A stretch of 64,000 bases of DNA, taken from positions 1 through 64,000 of the forward strand of contig CAJSZV010000002.1 in NCBI GenBank assembly GCA_910574345.1. The letters run 5' to 3'. The translations under genes and the position numbers were made by a program. The stretch's first letter is position 1. Each line of letters opens with the position of its first letter. The notes below the pieces were generated by a model that was given only the letters and a program-made list of their open reading frames with translations, was not told where the DNA came from and did no database searches. This stretch comes from Clostridiaceae bacterium (lineage in GTDB: Bacteria > Bacillota > Clostridia > Lachnospirales > Lachnospiraceae). Positions 42,657 through 53,298 of the stretch are shown here, piece after piece.

Positions 42657-43469
42657 TTATTCGTCCTGGGTATGATCGGATTGTCTGCGGTAGGCCAAAG
42701 GGGTCATGCCGCATTCCTTTTTAAAACAGCGGTGAAAATGGCTTTTCTCCTGGAAACCCACTTCCTCAATAATGGTCTGAACCGGAAGGGTGGTTTCCTT
42801 CAGGAGAAACCTGGCCTGTTCTAAGCGGATTTTTAAAAGCTGGCGCCGGAAGGTGATATGGGCATGTTTTTTAAACCAGGATGAGAAATATGCAGGGTGG
42901 TAGTGGAATGCCTCAGCGGTGGATTCCAGGGTAATATCCCGGTAGTGATCTGACATAAAGGTAAGTACCCGGCCGATCTTGTGTTCCATCATCATGGTGG
43001 AGCGGCCGATGAGAAGACGCTCTCTGTGAATCTCATGAAGATTGGTAAAGAGAAGGGTGCAGGCGGCATGGACCGTCTTAAGGGTGTAGAATTCTTTGGA
43101 AGCTTCAAAAAATAATATCTGGCCCATGGTCCAGCAGGCGTCTGTGACGAAGCAGTCAAAATGCAGCAGCCTGGCGGAGCCGGAACTCGTCCTGAGAAAA
43201 TCATAGAACAGGGGGCAGTCCATTATCTGGGCGAAAAAAAGGGAGTCGAAAAAGTGTTCTTTTAAAAGCAGGGCCTGAATCTCCTCCCCCGGTGTCAGAG
43301 TCAGGCTCCCGCCTTTTATAACCAGGATATTGCCGGGAGTACAGGTAATAGGCTGCCCTTCAAAAACCGGCTGACAGCGGCTGCAGGTCAGGATAATGAG
43401 CACATCCCTGTTTTGGGGAGAAGGCAGGGAATCAAGGGTTCCCAATTGATAATCGGCAGATGGATTCAT
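42657..43469 (-). CDS. AraC-family regulator
   Basis: A 270-residue regulator: an N-terminal cupin-like part (PITCTPGNILVIKGGSLTLT) and a C-terminal double HTH (DITLESTAEAFHYHPAYFSS, then PVQTIIEEVGFQEKSHFHRC). It lies between the Fe-S aldo/keto reductase (same strand, downstream) and the divergent flavin lipoprotein. AAAGGAG precedes the start by ten bases. It may control both sides. Confidence 0.85.
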   Translation of the reverse strand: MNPSADYQLGTLDSLPSPQNRDVLIILTCSRCQPVFEGQPITCTPGNILVIKGGSLTLTPGEEIQALLLKEHFFDSLFFAQIMDCPLFYDFLRTSSGSARLLHFDCFVTDACWTMGQILFFEASKEFYTLKTVHAACTLLFTNLHEIHRERLLIGRSTMMMEHKIGRVLTFMSDHYRDITLESTAEAFHYHPAYFSSWFKKHAHITFRRQLLKIRLEQARFLLKETTLPVQTIIEEVGFQEKSHFHRCFKKECGMTPLAYRRQSDHTQDE

Positions 43470-43546
43470 GATAAGACAACTCCTTTACGTTTAAGCAGGC
43501 ACAATCGTTGATCTTGGTGTTATCATATCACAATATCTTAAAATAA

Positions 43547-43572
43547 ACCACTTTTTTGACAAAAATAGTGGT
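43547..43572. promoter_or_regulatory. Inverted-repeat operator over a TTGACA -35
   Basis: ACCACT (43547-43552) mirrors AGTGGT (43567-43572), with T-run and A-run between them and TTGACA (43556-43561) at the centre. A -10 of the form TAAATA lies about 16 bases on. It is likely the control site of the flavin lipoprotein gene, for the divergent AraC protein or another factor. Confidence 0.5.
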
Positions 43573-43660
43573 CTCGATAAATATACCCTTTCGTGTTACA
43601 ATAAGACTTGCAATGAGGTGTTAAATAAATAACAAACACACAGACCGGGAGGTAAGTACA

Positions 43661-45640
43661 ATGAGAAAAAGGGGAAGAAAGTTACTGAGTATGCTTACGG
43701 CAGCCACTATGACGGCAGCTATGGTGTCAGGATGTTCCGGCGGTTCAGGTGAAAATCAAACCACGGCGGTCCAGACTTCCGCCGCGGAGAGTACGGCGGC
43801 AGAAAGCACTGTACAGGAGACGGAGAAGGGAGACAGCCAGGAATCCGGCGGTGCAAAGGAGGGAACATACGAGGCCACAGAGAAAGGATTCGGCGGAGAT
43901 GTGACCGTGAAGGTGACTGTGGACAAAGACGGCAAGGTGACGGCCGTGGACGTGGAGGCGGACAGTGAGACACCGGATTTAGGCGGCAAGGCGGCTCCTA
44001 AGATTGCCCAGGATATTCTGGATAATCAAAGTCTGGCAGTGGATACGGTATCAGGTGCTACCATTACTTCCGACGCGGTTTTGGCAGCAGCGGAGACAGC
44101 TCTTTTAAAGGCAGGCATAGATGTGGAGAGCTGGAAGAACAAAGCCGTGGAAAAAGTCCAGGGAGAGGCGGAGGAAGTAACCGTAGATGTTGTGGTTGTA
44201 GGGGCAGGCGGTTCCGGCACGGGTGCGGCCCTGGCAGCAGCGGAGACGGGAGCCAAGGTTATGGTTGTGGAGAAACTTGGCAGTGTAGGCGGCAATTCCA
44301 AGCTGGCCAGCGGATTTTTCGCCATCGACTCCAAATGGCAGAAGGAAGAAGGACTGAATCTTGATGTGGACGTGGCAGTGAATCGTCTCCTGGTATTCAA
44401 CAATTATCTGTCCAACGGTCCTTTGACCAGGGCTGTTGTGGAGAAGGCGGCAGATACCGTGCAGTGGCTGGATGATTACGGAATGAAATTCTATCTCCAG
44501 CAGGAAACCACTCAGTTTGCCCATGAGAATGATCCCTATGAATATAAGTGTTACCATAAATATGAGGACAGCGGCGCGGGTTTTGAGGCTTTGTACAAGA
44601 AGCTTGACGAGATGGGAGCCGAGCTTAGGCTGAATACCACATTTCATGAACTGATTCAGGAGAGCGACGGAACCGTAACCGGTATTGTAGCGACGAAAGA
44701 GGACGGAGGAACCCTGACTGTCCACGCGGGAGCCACGATTCTGTGTACAGGCGGATACGGCGGCGACAGCGAGAGGGCAGCGGGAAAGGTAAAGAATAAC
44801 TATATGGCATCTATCGGAATGCCTAACATGGGCGAGGGATATGATGCCCTCGTGGGAGCAGGAGCCATTGATCTGGACGGAACCCCTCTCCTCCATGCAT
44901 GCCAGCTGGCGGAGGCGGAAGTTACCACAGTTTCCAGTGCGGAGACATTGGCAGGATTTTCAAACAGCAGTCTGACCCAGCTTTTAATGTCCCCCCTTCT
45001 GTGGGTGGACGCTTCCGGCAGCCGCTTTACCAACGAGGATGTGGTGTATGACACGGCATTCTGGGCCAATGCGGCAGTATCCGCCGGCGGAAGATATTAT
45101 TTCATCGTGGACGAGAAAACCCTTCAGTCCTATACGGACGGGGATACCTTAAGAATCTCTAAGTCAGGCCCCGGAGCTTGTATGGATTCGGCGGATTTTG
45201 TGGAACTGGCGGATGGAGCAGTAGAGGCGGGAACCGCCTTTAAGGGCGCTACAGCGGCGGAACTGGCTGAGGCGGCAGGCATGAATCCGGAGGAACTGGA
45301 GGCATCCATCAGCCGGTACAACACCATGGTTGCAGGGGGAAAAGATACGGATTATCATAAGTCTGCCGCTTCTTTGAAGTTCACCGTGGAAGAAGGCAAT
45401 CTGTATGCATTTGACTGCCGGGCAGTATATCTGGGAACCGTAGGCGGCGTGAAAGTGGATGAGCATCTCCAGGTTATTGACGGAGACTACCGTCCGATTC
45501 CGGGCTTGTATGCGGCAGGAACCAATGCGGGAGGATACTATAACGGCCTTGGCTATCCGCCATATGAAGGATTGGCATGCGGATTTGCATGGACATCCGG
45601 ACGAATCGCGGGAGAGAGCGCCGGGAAATATGTAAAATAA
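43661..45640 (+). CDS. Flavinylated lipoprotein reductase (FMN_bind plus FAD_binding_2)
   Basis: A 659-residue exported protein of the fumarate/urocanate-reductase-like group. The lipobox is MVSGCSGG. After a Ser/Glu-rich linker, an FMN-binding domain (residues ~65-150) contains DTVSGATIT, in which Thr136 is the expected site of covalent FMN attachment by ApbE. A flavocytochrome-c-type FAD domain starts at VDVVVVGAGGSGTGAALAAA and ends with GLYAAGTNAGGYYNGLGYPP. Such enzymes let gut bacteria reduce organic acceptors outside the cell. The substrate is unknown. GGAGGTAAG precedes the start. Confidence 0.88.
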   Translation: MRKRGRKLLSMLTAATMTAAMVSGCSGGSGENQTTAVQTSAAESTAAESTVQETEKGDSQESGGAKEGTYEATEKGFGGDVTVKVTVDKDGKVTAVDVEADSETPDLGGKAAPKIAQDILDNQSLAVDTVSGATITSDAVLAAAETALLKAGIDVESWKNKAVEKVQGEAEEVTVDVVVVGAGGSGTGAALAAAETGAKVMVVEKLGSVGGNSKLASGFFAIDSKWQKEEGLNLDVDVAVNRLLVFNNYLSNGPLTRAVVEKAADTVQWLDDYGMKFYLQQETTQFAHENDPYEYKCYHKYEDSGAGFEALYKKLDEMGAELRLNTTFHELIQESDGTVTGIVATKEDGGTLTVHAGATILCTGGYGGDSERAAGKVKNNYMASIGMPNMGEGYDALVGAGAIDLDGTPLLHACQLAEAEVTTVSSAETLAGFSNSSLTQLLMSPLLWVDASGSRFTNEDVVYDTAFWANAAVSAGGRYYFIVDEKTLQSYTDGDTLRISKSGPGACMDSADFVELADGAVEAGTAFKGATAAELAEAAGMNPEELEASISRYNTMVAGGKDTDYHKSAASLKFTVEEGNLYAFDCRAVYLGTVGGVKVDEHLQVIDGDYRPIPGLYAAGTNAGGYYNGLGYPPYEGLACGFAWTSGRIAGESAGKYVK

Positions 45641-45680
45641 AGCATTCAGTGAAAAGATTTTTTCTATATCTCAGAGCCAT

Positions 45681-45707
45681 GAACCTGTCGGAATTTTCGA
45701 CAGGTTC
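45681..45707 (+). terminator. Probable terminator after the flavin lipoprotein
   Basis: GAACCTGTCG and CGACAGGTTC form a ten-base stem with a seven-base loop, followed by AGTTTCTATT. Confidence 0.55.
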
Positions 45708-45776
45708 AGTTTCTATTCCGGACAAACCTCCGATTTTTATAGCGCAGGGAAACATCCTCAAAAGCCGGGATTTCAT

Positions 45777-45805
45777 TTGCGTTTTATTAAGGAATTCGAT
45801 ATACT
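45777..45805 (+). promoter_or_regulatory. Promoter of the AAA/nuclease-lipoprotein pair
   Basis: TTGCGT (45777-45782), 17 bases, TATACT (45800-45805), 67 bases before ATG 45872. Confidence 0.5.
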
Positions 45806-45871
45806 AGAGATGCAGAAAGAGAAATAGGGGTTGAATGAATTTTAATAGAAGGAAAGGGAAAATGAACTTAT

Positions 45872-47569
45872 ATGGCAAGGACTGTAGGGATCGGGCATCA
45901 GAATTTTGAGGTGATACGAACGAAAAACTATTTTTATATTGACAAGACTCATTTTATAAAAGAGTGGTGGGAGGGAGGAGACAGTGTAACACTTATTACG
46001 CGTCCCAGAAGATTCGGAAAGACTCTGAATATGAGTATGGTTGAGAAGTTTTTTTCAGTTCGATATAAAAACCGGGAGGAATTGTTTTGCAATCTGAAAG
46101 TATGGGAGGATAAAGCCTGCAGAGAGCTTCACGGAACGTATCCGGTTCTGCTTTTTAGTTTTGCCGATATAAAAGAAAATTCTTACATCCAGACAAAGAA
46201 GAAGATATGCAGCATTGTTAAAGACCTTTATAATCAGAACAGATTCCTTCTGGAAGGCGATTTGTTAAGCGAAAGCGAAAAACAGGAATTTGAACATATT
46301 TCTGCCGATATGGAGGATTATGCGGCCTCCGGCTCTATAAAAGCCCTGTCTGAATATCTTTTCAGATATTTTGGGAAACGTGTTATTATTTTGCTGGATG
46401 AATACGATACACCTATGCAGGAGGCCTATGTAAACGGATTCTGGGAAGAGTTGGTCTCGTTTACCAGGAGTATGTTTAATTCTACATTTAAGACGAATCC
46501 GTATCTGGAGCGGGCAATCATGACCGGAATTACGAGAGTGAGCCGGGAATCTGTCTTCTCGGATCTGAATAATCTGGAGGTAGTGACAACAACTTCAAAA
46601 AAATACGCTGATTGCTTTGGATTTACGGAGAAAGAGGTGTTTGAGGCTCTGGATGAATTTGGTTTATCCGACAGAAAACGAGAAGTTAAAGGATGGTATG
46701 ACGGATTCACTTTTGGGAGTCAGACAGATATCTATAATCCATGGTCTATTTTGAATTACCTGGACAAAAAGGAGTTTGGGACATACTGGGCCAATTCCAG
46801 TTCCAACAGTCTGGTGGGGAAACTGATTCGCGAGGGGAGTAAAGAACTGAAAGTTTCTTTTGAAAGCCTGCTTCGGGGCGAAAGCATTACAGCAGACATT
46901 GATGAGCAGATTGTGTATAATCAGTTGGATGATGAACAGGCAGTATGGAGTCTTTTTCTTGCCAGCGGATATCTGAAGGTGAAGCAATTTAAAGCATATA
47001 TGTCTGATTTGGGAGACTGGAAGCAGGAGTATGAACTGGAATTGACTAACTTTGAAGTAAAAACGATGTTTCGCAAAATGGTAAAGCAGTGGTTTGCCGG
47101 TGCGGTGTCAGACTACAATGATTTTGTGAAGGCGCTGCTTTTAGGTGACGTAGATGCCATGAATGAATACATGAACCATGTTGCTCAATTTACTTTTAGC
47201 AGCTTTGATACAGGGAAGCAACCGTCGAGATCGGAACCAGAAAGATTTTTTCATGGATTTGTACTCGGACTTATGGTAGATCTTTCTGATCGATATGCTG
47301 TGATATCCAATCGGGAAAGTGGTTTTGGGCGATATGATGTAATGCTGGAACCTTTGGATTTAAAGAAAGACGGGGGAATTATTCTGGAGTTTAAAGTATT
47401 TAAGAAGAAGGAAAAAACGTTGGAAAATACGGTGAAAGCGGCTTTGCAGCAGATTGAGGAAAAGAATTATGAAGCCTCTTTGATTGCCAAAGGAATTCCC
47501 AAAGAGCGGATTCGAAAGTATGGATTTGCATTTAAAGGGAAAGAAGTGCTGATTGGAGAGCGTATATGA
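45872..47569 (+). CDS. AAA-ATPase-like / PD-(D/E)XK nuclease protein (DUF1703 type)
   Basis: A 565-residue protein of a family present in many copies in gut Firmicutes and Bacteroides. The N-terminal ATPase has YFYIDKTHFIKEWW and an atypical Walker A RPRRFGKTLNMSM, then VIILLDEYDTPMQEAYVNGF as Walker B. The C-terminal ~120 residues form a PD-(D/E)XK-like fold with HGFVLGLMVDLSDRYAVISN, RYDVMLEPLD and IILEFKVFKKKEKTLE. The biological role is not established. Its stop overlaps the next gene's start by four bases. Confidence 0.82.
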   Translation: MARTVGIGHQNFEVIRTKNYFYIDKTHFIKEWWEGGDSVTLITRPRRFGKTLNMSMVEKFFSVRYKNREELFCNLKVWEDKACRELHGTYPVLLFSFADIKENSYIQTKKKICSIVKDLYNQNRFLLEGDLLSESEKQEFEHISADMEDYAASGSIKALSEYLFRYFGKRVIILLDEYDTPMQEAYVNGFWEELVSFTRSMFNSTFKTNPYLERAIMTGITRVSRESVFSDLNNLEVVTTTSKKYADCFGFTEKEVFEALDEFGLSDRKREVKGWYDGFTFGSQTDIYNPWSILNYLDKKEFGTYWANSSSNSLVGKLIREGSKELKVSFESLLRGESITADIDEQIVYNQLDDEQAVWSLFLASGYLKVKQFKAYMSDLGDWKQEYELELTNFEVKTMFRKMVKQWFAGAVSDYNDFVKALLLGDVDAMNEYMNHVAQFTFSSFDTGKQPSRSEPERFFHGFVLGLMVDLSDRYAVISNRESGFGRYDVMLEPLDLKKDGGIILEFKVFKKKEKTLENTVKAALQQIEEKNYEASLIAKGIPKERIRKYGFAFKGKEVLIGERI

Positions 47570-49944
47570 CTAAGAGTTTAAAGAAGAGAAAAATTGCAGC
47601 AATCTTGTTCCTGCTCAGCTTTTTTGTGCAGTCTGCCTTTTTGGCTGCCTGCAGCGGCAAAGAGACTCCCGGCGTGGCGCCGACGGATACAAAGACCGCG
47701 GAATCCGCCAAAGAGCAGGAGGAGTCCGCCTCTGTCCCGGAGACAGTTTCGGTGACAGACACAGAAGCGGACACAAACACAGAGACAAACCCGGAAGAAG
47801 ACAGTACCGGACGGGACATTCAGGCGCCGAAGATGACAAGGGAAGAATATCCAAAGGTGGACGGTTCCACGGCGACGATCCCCTTATCCACGGCCCTGTA
47901 TCAGCTGGTGACCGGCGTATCCGAGGAGGAGGCCCGGTTAGCCGTGGAGCATACCAAGACGACCAACGCATACAGGCGGCTCATGTACGGCGAAGTAGAT
48001 CTGGTCATAGCCTATGAGCCGGCCGAGTCCGTGTATGAGTCCATGGAAGAATCGGGACAGGAGCTGATCATAAAGCCCATCGGCAAAGACGCCCTGGTAT
48101 TTATGACTAACGAAGGGAATCCCGTCCCTTCCCTTACAGCCAGTCAGCTGCTCCATATCTACACAGGGAAGTATAAAGACTGGTCCCAGGTCGGAGGAGA
48201 GCATAAAGAGATCATGGCGTTCCAGCGGCCCGTGAATTCCGGAAGCCAGACCCTTATGGAAAAACTGGTGATGAAGGGGGCAGCCATGGCAGAGGCTCCC
48301 ATATCCCAAGTGATCGGAGACATGGGAGAACTAATCGAGCAGGTGGCGTCCTATAATAACGAGGAAAACGCCCTGGGGTATTCCGTGTATTTTTATGCCA
48401 GGAACATGTACCAGGTGCCGGGACTGCGCTTTCTGGCCGTAGACGGAGTGATGCCGGACAATGAAACCATTAAAAGCGGCGAGTACCCTTATGTCAATGA
48501 ATTTTATGGGGCTGTCAGGGCGGATGAGCCAAAAGAGTCACCTGCGTATCAGCTGTTTCAGTGGCTGACCACAGAGGACGGTCAGGCCCTCATAGAATCT
48601 CTGGGGTATGTGGGAATGGAGGAGGCCGGGGACATCCGGGTGGAAGTGGAGACGGCAGAGAATCCAAAGCCCGGTACCCTGACCTTAAAAGAGGGCTTAA
48701 GGATTCTTGCGGACGGCAGTTATCTTTATGGCTCCGAAGGCATTGTGGTACTGGATCATAATCTGGCAGTGGAGAAGATCATAACCGACAAGGTACTTGA
48801 GACAAATGTGGTAAACATTATGGGAAATGAAGCGGCGGCCATGAAGGATAAGGCCAGTGACAAATGGGGGCTTTACAGCATTGAGGAAGACAGATGGGTC
48901 ATGGAGCCTGTTTATGACCGGATTGATTATGGAAGGGACCAGACAGGAACTTTGGATGCATATAAGGGGGAGGAGTGCTATAAACTCTGGAAGAATGAAA
49001 AGAATGGGCAGTATGAGGCGCTGAAAGGGTGGTTTCACAGGGTTGGGAATTATTGGTGGCAGGAAAAGGGAGAGACATATGAGATCTTTGAGGGGGAAGA
49101 ACTGCCGGGCGAGGGCAGCACTCCTGTAAGAGTGCTGGACTTTTCAGGCAAAGGGTATCGCTATGGATATGACAGCGGGGATTATTTTGTGGTTATCTTT
49201 GACGACGGAAACCGCGCCTATGATGCCGGGGGAGAACTGGTCTTTGGGGAGGAGAAGACAAAAAGAAAGTCTTCTATCCGCAATCTGAATTCTTACTGGG
49301 CCTGGTCTGCAGAGATAGGAGGGGAACAGCCGGAAGCGGCTTACTATATCTATAATCTGAAGCAGGGAAGAATCATCACGTTACCCGGCGACAAGGTGGA
49401 GGACGGTTACGGTTTTAGGTATTTTTCTGTCGTGAGAGAGGGAGAGAAAATGGTCCTTGATGAGAACGGGGAACGGGTGTATTCTTCGGACGGAAAGCCT
49501 TTTGACCGTATATTGGGAAGAAGTTTTTGCGGAAGATGGGAAAACGGCGTCATGACCGCAGAGAATCCGGCTACAGGCCAGAGGTATGAGATTGCATGCG
49601 GCCAGTCAGCCCGTGTATATATGGTAACAGACAAAATCATATACTGTTATGAGGAAAGGGGCTCCGACTCTCTTCAGAAGATTTATCTGGAAAATACTCC
49701 CATAGTCCAGGGGAAAAATGTATTCTACTGCAATTATGGGAATCTATGGGAAATTAATGGGGAAGAGGGAAGCGTTCTTGTAAATGAGGAAGGAGATATC
49801 CTCTACAGGGTAAAGGAAAATGAAAGGATCGCAGGTGTATACCCGGAATACCTGCTCCTTCAAAGGGGAAATTACCTGTGCTTCACAGACTACGAGGGAA
49901 CCTGCGGCTTCCGGGCTTTGAGCGGCTATATGGGGGATGACTGA
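47566..49944 (+). CDS. Lipoprotein: PstS-like binding domain plus WG/beta-propeller-like region
   Basis: A 792-residue exported protein. Signal and lipobox are FFVQSAFLAACSGK. Residues ~95-350 look like a phosphate-binding-protein (PBP-like) domain: DGSTATIPLSTALYQLVTGV, LLHIYTGKYKDWSQVGG, PVNSGSQTLMEKLVMKG and ALGYSVYFYA, the PstS layout. The rest resembles WG-type repeats that read out status (WGLYSIEEDRWVMEPVYDRI, YDAGGELVFGEE, VYSSDGKPFDRILGRSFCGR). A separate pst transporter is not present. It overlaps the AAA/nuclease gene by ATGA, which suggests coupling. The fused architecture is unusual. Confidence 0.7.
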   Translation: MTKSLKKRKIAAILFLLSFFVQSAFLAACSGKETPGVAPTDTKTAESAKEQEESASVPETVSVTDTEADTNTETNPEEDSTGRDIQAPKMTREEYPKVDGSTATIPLSTALYQLVTGVSEEEARLAVEHTKTTNAYRRLMYGEVDLVIAYEPAESVYESMEESGQELIIKPIGKDALVFMTNEGNPVPSLTASQLLHIYTGKYKDWSQVGGEHKEIMAFQRPVNSGSQTLMEKLVMKGAAMAEAPISQVIGDMGELIEQVASYNNEENALGYSVYFYARNMYQVPGLRFLAVDGVMPDNETIKSGEYPYVNEFYGAVRADEPKESPAYQLFQWLTTEDGQALIESLGYVGMEEAGDIRVEVETAENPKPGTLTLKEGLRILADGSYLYGSEGIVVLDHNLAVEKIITDKVLETNVVNIMGNEAAAMKDKASDKWGLYSIEEDRWVMEPVYDRIDYGRDQTGTLDAYKGEECYKLWKNEKNGQYEALKGWFHRVGNYWWQEKGETYEIFEGEELPGEGSTPVRVLDFSGKGYRYGYDSGDYFVVIFDDGNRAYDAGGELVFGEEKTKRKSSIRNLNSYWAWSAEIGGEQPEAAYYIYNLKQGRIITLPGDKVEDGYGFRYFSVVREGEKMVLDENGERVYSSDGKPFDRILGRSFCGRWENGVMTAENPATGQRYEIACGQSARVYMVTDKIIYCYEERGSDSLQKIYLENTPIVQGKNVFYCNYGNLWEINGEEGSVLVNEEGDILYRVKENERIAGVYPEYLLLQRGNYLCFTDYEGTCGFRALSGYMGDD

Positions 49945-50834
49945 CCTGTATCGTGATCTCCGCGGCGGAACTGTCTGGGTGTGACTCCGTACATAGCCTT
50001 GAAACTTCGATTAAAATAGGACAGATTGTCAAAGCCTGTCTCCTGGGCTACCGTGAGGACAGAGGCACAGGAGGACAAGAGAAGCCTGGCAGCCATGGTG
50101 AGGCGGTATTCTTTCAGGTATGCCACGAAGGAGGTTCCGAAAGAGTTCTTAAAAAACTTCATAAAATGAGACTGGCTGAAGCCGCAGGCTTCGGCCATTT
50201 CTTTTATGGTGAGATTCTCGGCATAGTGGGTTTCTATGTACTTGAGGATAAGCTTGGTTTTGTCCAGAGCCCGGTTTTTGGCGGAGCCAGGGGAGAGCTT
50301 CACCTGTACGGCGTGGGAAAACAGGACATAAAAGAATTGGAACAGCTGCGCCTTTACCGAGAGCTGATAGGCAAAAGGCCGGTTTTTGCACAGTTCATCC
50401 GCCGCATCCAGACAGGCTGCGGCTTCCCTGTAGAATTCCCAGCCTGCGGGGAGGTAGGTGGGAATTTCCACATGGCGCTGCATAAGGGGGAGAAAGTAAT
50501 CGGTGACGCAGATGTCTTCCTGGCGGAAAAAAATCATGTCTGTCTGAAAAATAATATTTTCGTATTCCATGGACTGTTCCGGCGCCTGGTCGATGGAATG
50601 GAGCTTTCCGGGGATAATCACCAGAATGTCGCCGGCTGACACCTGAAAGGTAACGAGATCCACAGTGACGATGCCAAATCCCTTTTTGATGTAGATAATC
50701 TCCATCTCGTCATGCCAGTGAAGGGGCACCCTTGGGAAATCAAGAGGGATGGAGCAGGGATAGGTGGTATAGGGAAAAGAAAGGGAACCGTGGGTTTTCT
50801 TTTCCTGATAGTTTTCGTACTCAATAATATTCAT
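49926..50834 (-). CDS. AraC-family regulator
   Basis: A 302-residue AraC protein. The cupin part is RVPLHWHDEMEIIYIKKGFG and SAGDILVIIPGKLHSI. The DNA-binding end has LTIKEMAEACGFSQSHFMKF and TVAQETGFDNLSYFNRSFKA. The frame opens at 50978, but ATG 50834 (MNIIEYENYQEKK) has AATGAGG before it and matches family starts. Its 3' end overlaps the convergent lipoprotein gene by 19 bases. It is divergent from glycogen phosphorylase. Confidence 0.86.
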   Translation of the reverse strand: MNIIEYENYQEKKTHGSLSFPYTTYPCSIPLDFPRVPLHWHDEMEIIYIKKGFGIVTVDLVTFQVSAGDILVIIPGKLHSIDQAPEQSMEYENIIFQTDMIFFRQEDICVTDYFLPLMQRHVEIPTYLPAGWEFYREAAACLDAADELCKNRPFAYQLSVKAQLFQFFYVLFSHAVQVKLSPGSAKNRALDKTKLILKYIETHYAENLTIKEMAEACGFSQSHFMKFFKNSFGTSFVAYLKEYRLTMAARLLLSSCASVLTVAQETGFDNLSYFNRSFKAMYGVTPRQFRRGDHDTGQSSPI

Positions 50835-51027
50835 AAATACCTCATTTTTCCGTATATTTTTTAGTGGCATAAAGAAAAATTTGATAGAATTGTACCATAT
50901 TTTGCCATGATATGACAAGAAAAAAATGCAGGTTCCATGTATACTGTTTTCATAGGCGTGCATTATGGCGTCTCCCAAAGGGTATACTGATACTATGGAA
51001 TAAGTGATTGAGAAAAGAGGAGTAATG

Positions 51028-53289
51028 ATGTTTTCTGTAAAAGAGTATGTAAAGAAGATGTATCAAAGGGAAGTTGGCGCATGTTCTGACAGGGAATTAT
51101 ACGAAGCCCTTTTGAATATGACTCAGGAAGCGGCAAAGGAGCAGGAAAGCAGCAAGGGAAAGAAGAAACTGTATTATATTTCAGCAGAGTTTCTCATAGG
51201 AAAACTTCTTTCCAATAACCTGATTAACCTTGGATTGTATGACCAGGTGAAAAAGGAACTGGAGGAGGCAGGAAAGCTCTTGACGGAGATTGAGGAGATT
51301 GAGCCGGAACCGTCTTTAGGCAACGGCGGACTTGGCCGTCTGGCTGCATGTTTCCTGGACTCCATCGCTACTTTAGGCCTTAACGGCGACGGAATCGGCC
51401 TGAATTACCACTTAGGCCTGTTTAAGCAAGAGTTTGAGAATAACCTGCAGAAAGAGACGGTGAATCCGTGGATAGAAGAGCATAGCTGGCTTACCAGAAG
51501 AGAAGTAAGCTATCCCGTAACATTCGGTAACCTGACCGTTCATTCCTGTCTCTATGATATTGCGGTTACAGGGTTACACAACCGCACCAACAAACTTCAT
51601 CTCTTTGACATCGACACAGTGGATGAGGGAATCGTGACAGAGGGTATTTCCTTTGACAAAGAAGATATCGAGAAGAACCTGACGCTGTTTTTGTATCCTG
51701 ACGACAGCGACGAGAAAGGCCATCTCCTTCGAATCTTCCAGCAGTATTTCATGGTGAGCAACGGCGCTCAGTATATTCTGGATGAGGCGGTGAAGAAGGG
51801 CTGCAACCTTCATGACCTGCCGGAGTATGCAGTAATCCAGATCAATGACACTCATCCCACCATGGTGATTCCGGAACTCATCCGTCTTCTGGTACAGAAA
51901 GGCATTGATCTTGACGAGGCCATTGAGATCGTGTCAAAGACCTGTGCCTATACCAACCACACCATCCTGGCGGAAGCCCTGGAGAAGTGGCCCATCCGCT
52001 ACTTAAAGAAAGTGGTTCCCCAGCTTGTGCCCATTATCGAGATACTTGACGACAAGGTGAGAAGGAAATTTGACGATACGGATCTTGCTGTCATTGATAA
52101 AAACGACAATGTGCATATGGCACATATTGATATCCATTACGGCTTCAGCGTCAACGGCGTGGCATATCTGCACACTGAGATTTTAAAGAAAAATGAGCTC
52201 CGCAAGTTTTATGAGATCTATCCTGAGAAGTTCAACAACAAGACCAACGGCATTACATTCCGCCGGTGGCTTCTTCACTGCAACCACCTTCTCGCCGACT
52301 GGATTACATCAAAAATCGGAAGAGGATATAAGGAAGATGCTATGGAACTGGAAAAGCTGGAGGCTTTGCTGGATGATAAAAAGGCTCTCCATGAGGTTCA
52401 GGCCATTAAGCATGAGAACAAGAAGATTTTAAAAGAGTACCTTTTGAGAACCCAGGGGATTGAGATTGACGATCATTCCATTTTCGATATTCAGGTCAAG
52501 AGGCTTCACGAGTACAAGAGGCAGCAGATGAATGCCCTGTATGTGATCCACAAGTACCTGGAGATCAAGAGAGGGAAAAAGCCGGGACGCCCCATTACCA
52601 TTATGTTCGGCGCCAAGGCAGCGCCGGCCTATGTGATCGCCAAGGATATTATCCATCTGATTCTGTGTCTGGAAGAACTGGTGAACAATGACCCGGATGT
52701 AAGCCCCTACATGAAAGTGGTGATGGTGGAGAATTATAACGTGACTCTGGCCGAGAAGCTGATTCCTGCCTGTGATATCTCCGAGCAGATTTCCTTAGCT
52801 TCTAAGGAGGCAAGCGGAACAGGCAACATGAAGTTCATGTTAAACGGCGCTGTGACTTTAGGTACCATGGACGGAGCCAATGTGGAGATTGCAGAACTGG
52901 TGGGCAGAGACAATATCTATATCTTTGGTGAGAACAGTGAGACGGTAATTGAGCATTACAAGAAAGGGGATTACTGTTCTAAGGATTATTACGAGAAAAA
53001 TGCCCAGATCAAGGAAGCTGTGGACTTTATTGTAGGACCGGAGCTGATGAAGCTTGGACAGAAGGAGAATCTGGAGCGGCTTTATAAGGAACTGCTGAAC
53101 AAGGACTGGTTCATGACCCTCCTTGACTTTGAAGATTATGTGAAGGTGAAGGAACAGGCATACAAGGATTTTGAGGACAGGGATGTATGGATGCGGAAAA
53201 TGCTTGTGAATATCAGCAAGGCAGGATTCTTCTCTTCTGACAGGACCATTGAGCAGTATAATGAGGATATCTGGAAACTGGAGAAGTAA
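51028..53289 (+). CDS. glgP: Glycogen/alpha-glucan phosphorylase
   Basis: Cytoplasmic phosphorylase of about 753 residues, the short clostridial form. It releases glucose-1-phosphate from alpha-1,4-glucan using pyridoxal phosphate. The N-terminal signature is [20 protein letters not shown], and [20 protein letters not shown] lies in the middle. The PLP lysine is Lys602 in [27 protein letters not shown] lies five bases before ATG 51028. A TATACT sits upstream (about 50982) without a good -35. A strong terminator follows. Confidence 0.95.
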   Translation: MFSVKEYVKKMYQREVGACSDRELYEALLNMTQEAAKEQESSKGKKKLYYISAEFLIGKLLSNNLINLGLYDQVKKELEEAGKLLTEIEEIEPEPSLGNGGLGRLAACFLDSIATLGLNGDGIGLNYHLGLFKQEFENNLQKETVNPWIEEHSWLTRREVSYPVTFGNLTVHSCLYDIAVTGLHNRTNKLHLFDIDTVDEGIVTEGISFDKEDIEKNLTLFLYPDDSDEKGHLLRIFQQYFMVSNGAQYILDEAVKKGCNLHDLPEYAVIQINDTHPTMVIPELIRLLVQKGIDLDEAIEIVSKTCAYTNHTILAEALEKWPIRYLKKVVPQLVPIIEILDDKVRRKFDDTDLAVIDKNDNVHMAHIDIHYGFSVNGVAYLHTEILKKNELRKFYEIYPEKFNNKTNGITFRRWLLHCNHLLADWITSKIGRGYKEDAMELEKLEALLDDKKALHEVQAIKHENKKILKEYLLRTQGIEIDDHSIFDIQVKRLHEYKRQQMNALYVIHKYLEIKRGKKPGRPITIMFGAKAAPAYVIAKDIIHLILCLEELVNNDPDVSPYMKVVMVENYNVTLAEKLIPACDISEQISLASKEASGTGNMKFMLNGAVTLGTMDGANVEIAELVGRDNIYIFGENSETVIEHYKKGDYCSKDYYEKNAQIKEAVDFIVGPELMKLGQKENLERLYKELLNKDWFMTLLDFEDYVKVKEQAYKDFEDRDVWMRKMLVNISKAGFFSSDRTIEQYNEDIWKLEK

Positions 53290-53298
53290 AAGGAAAGA

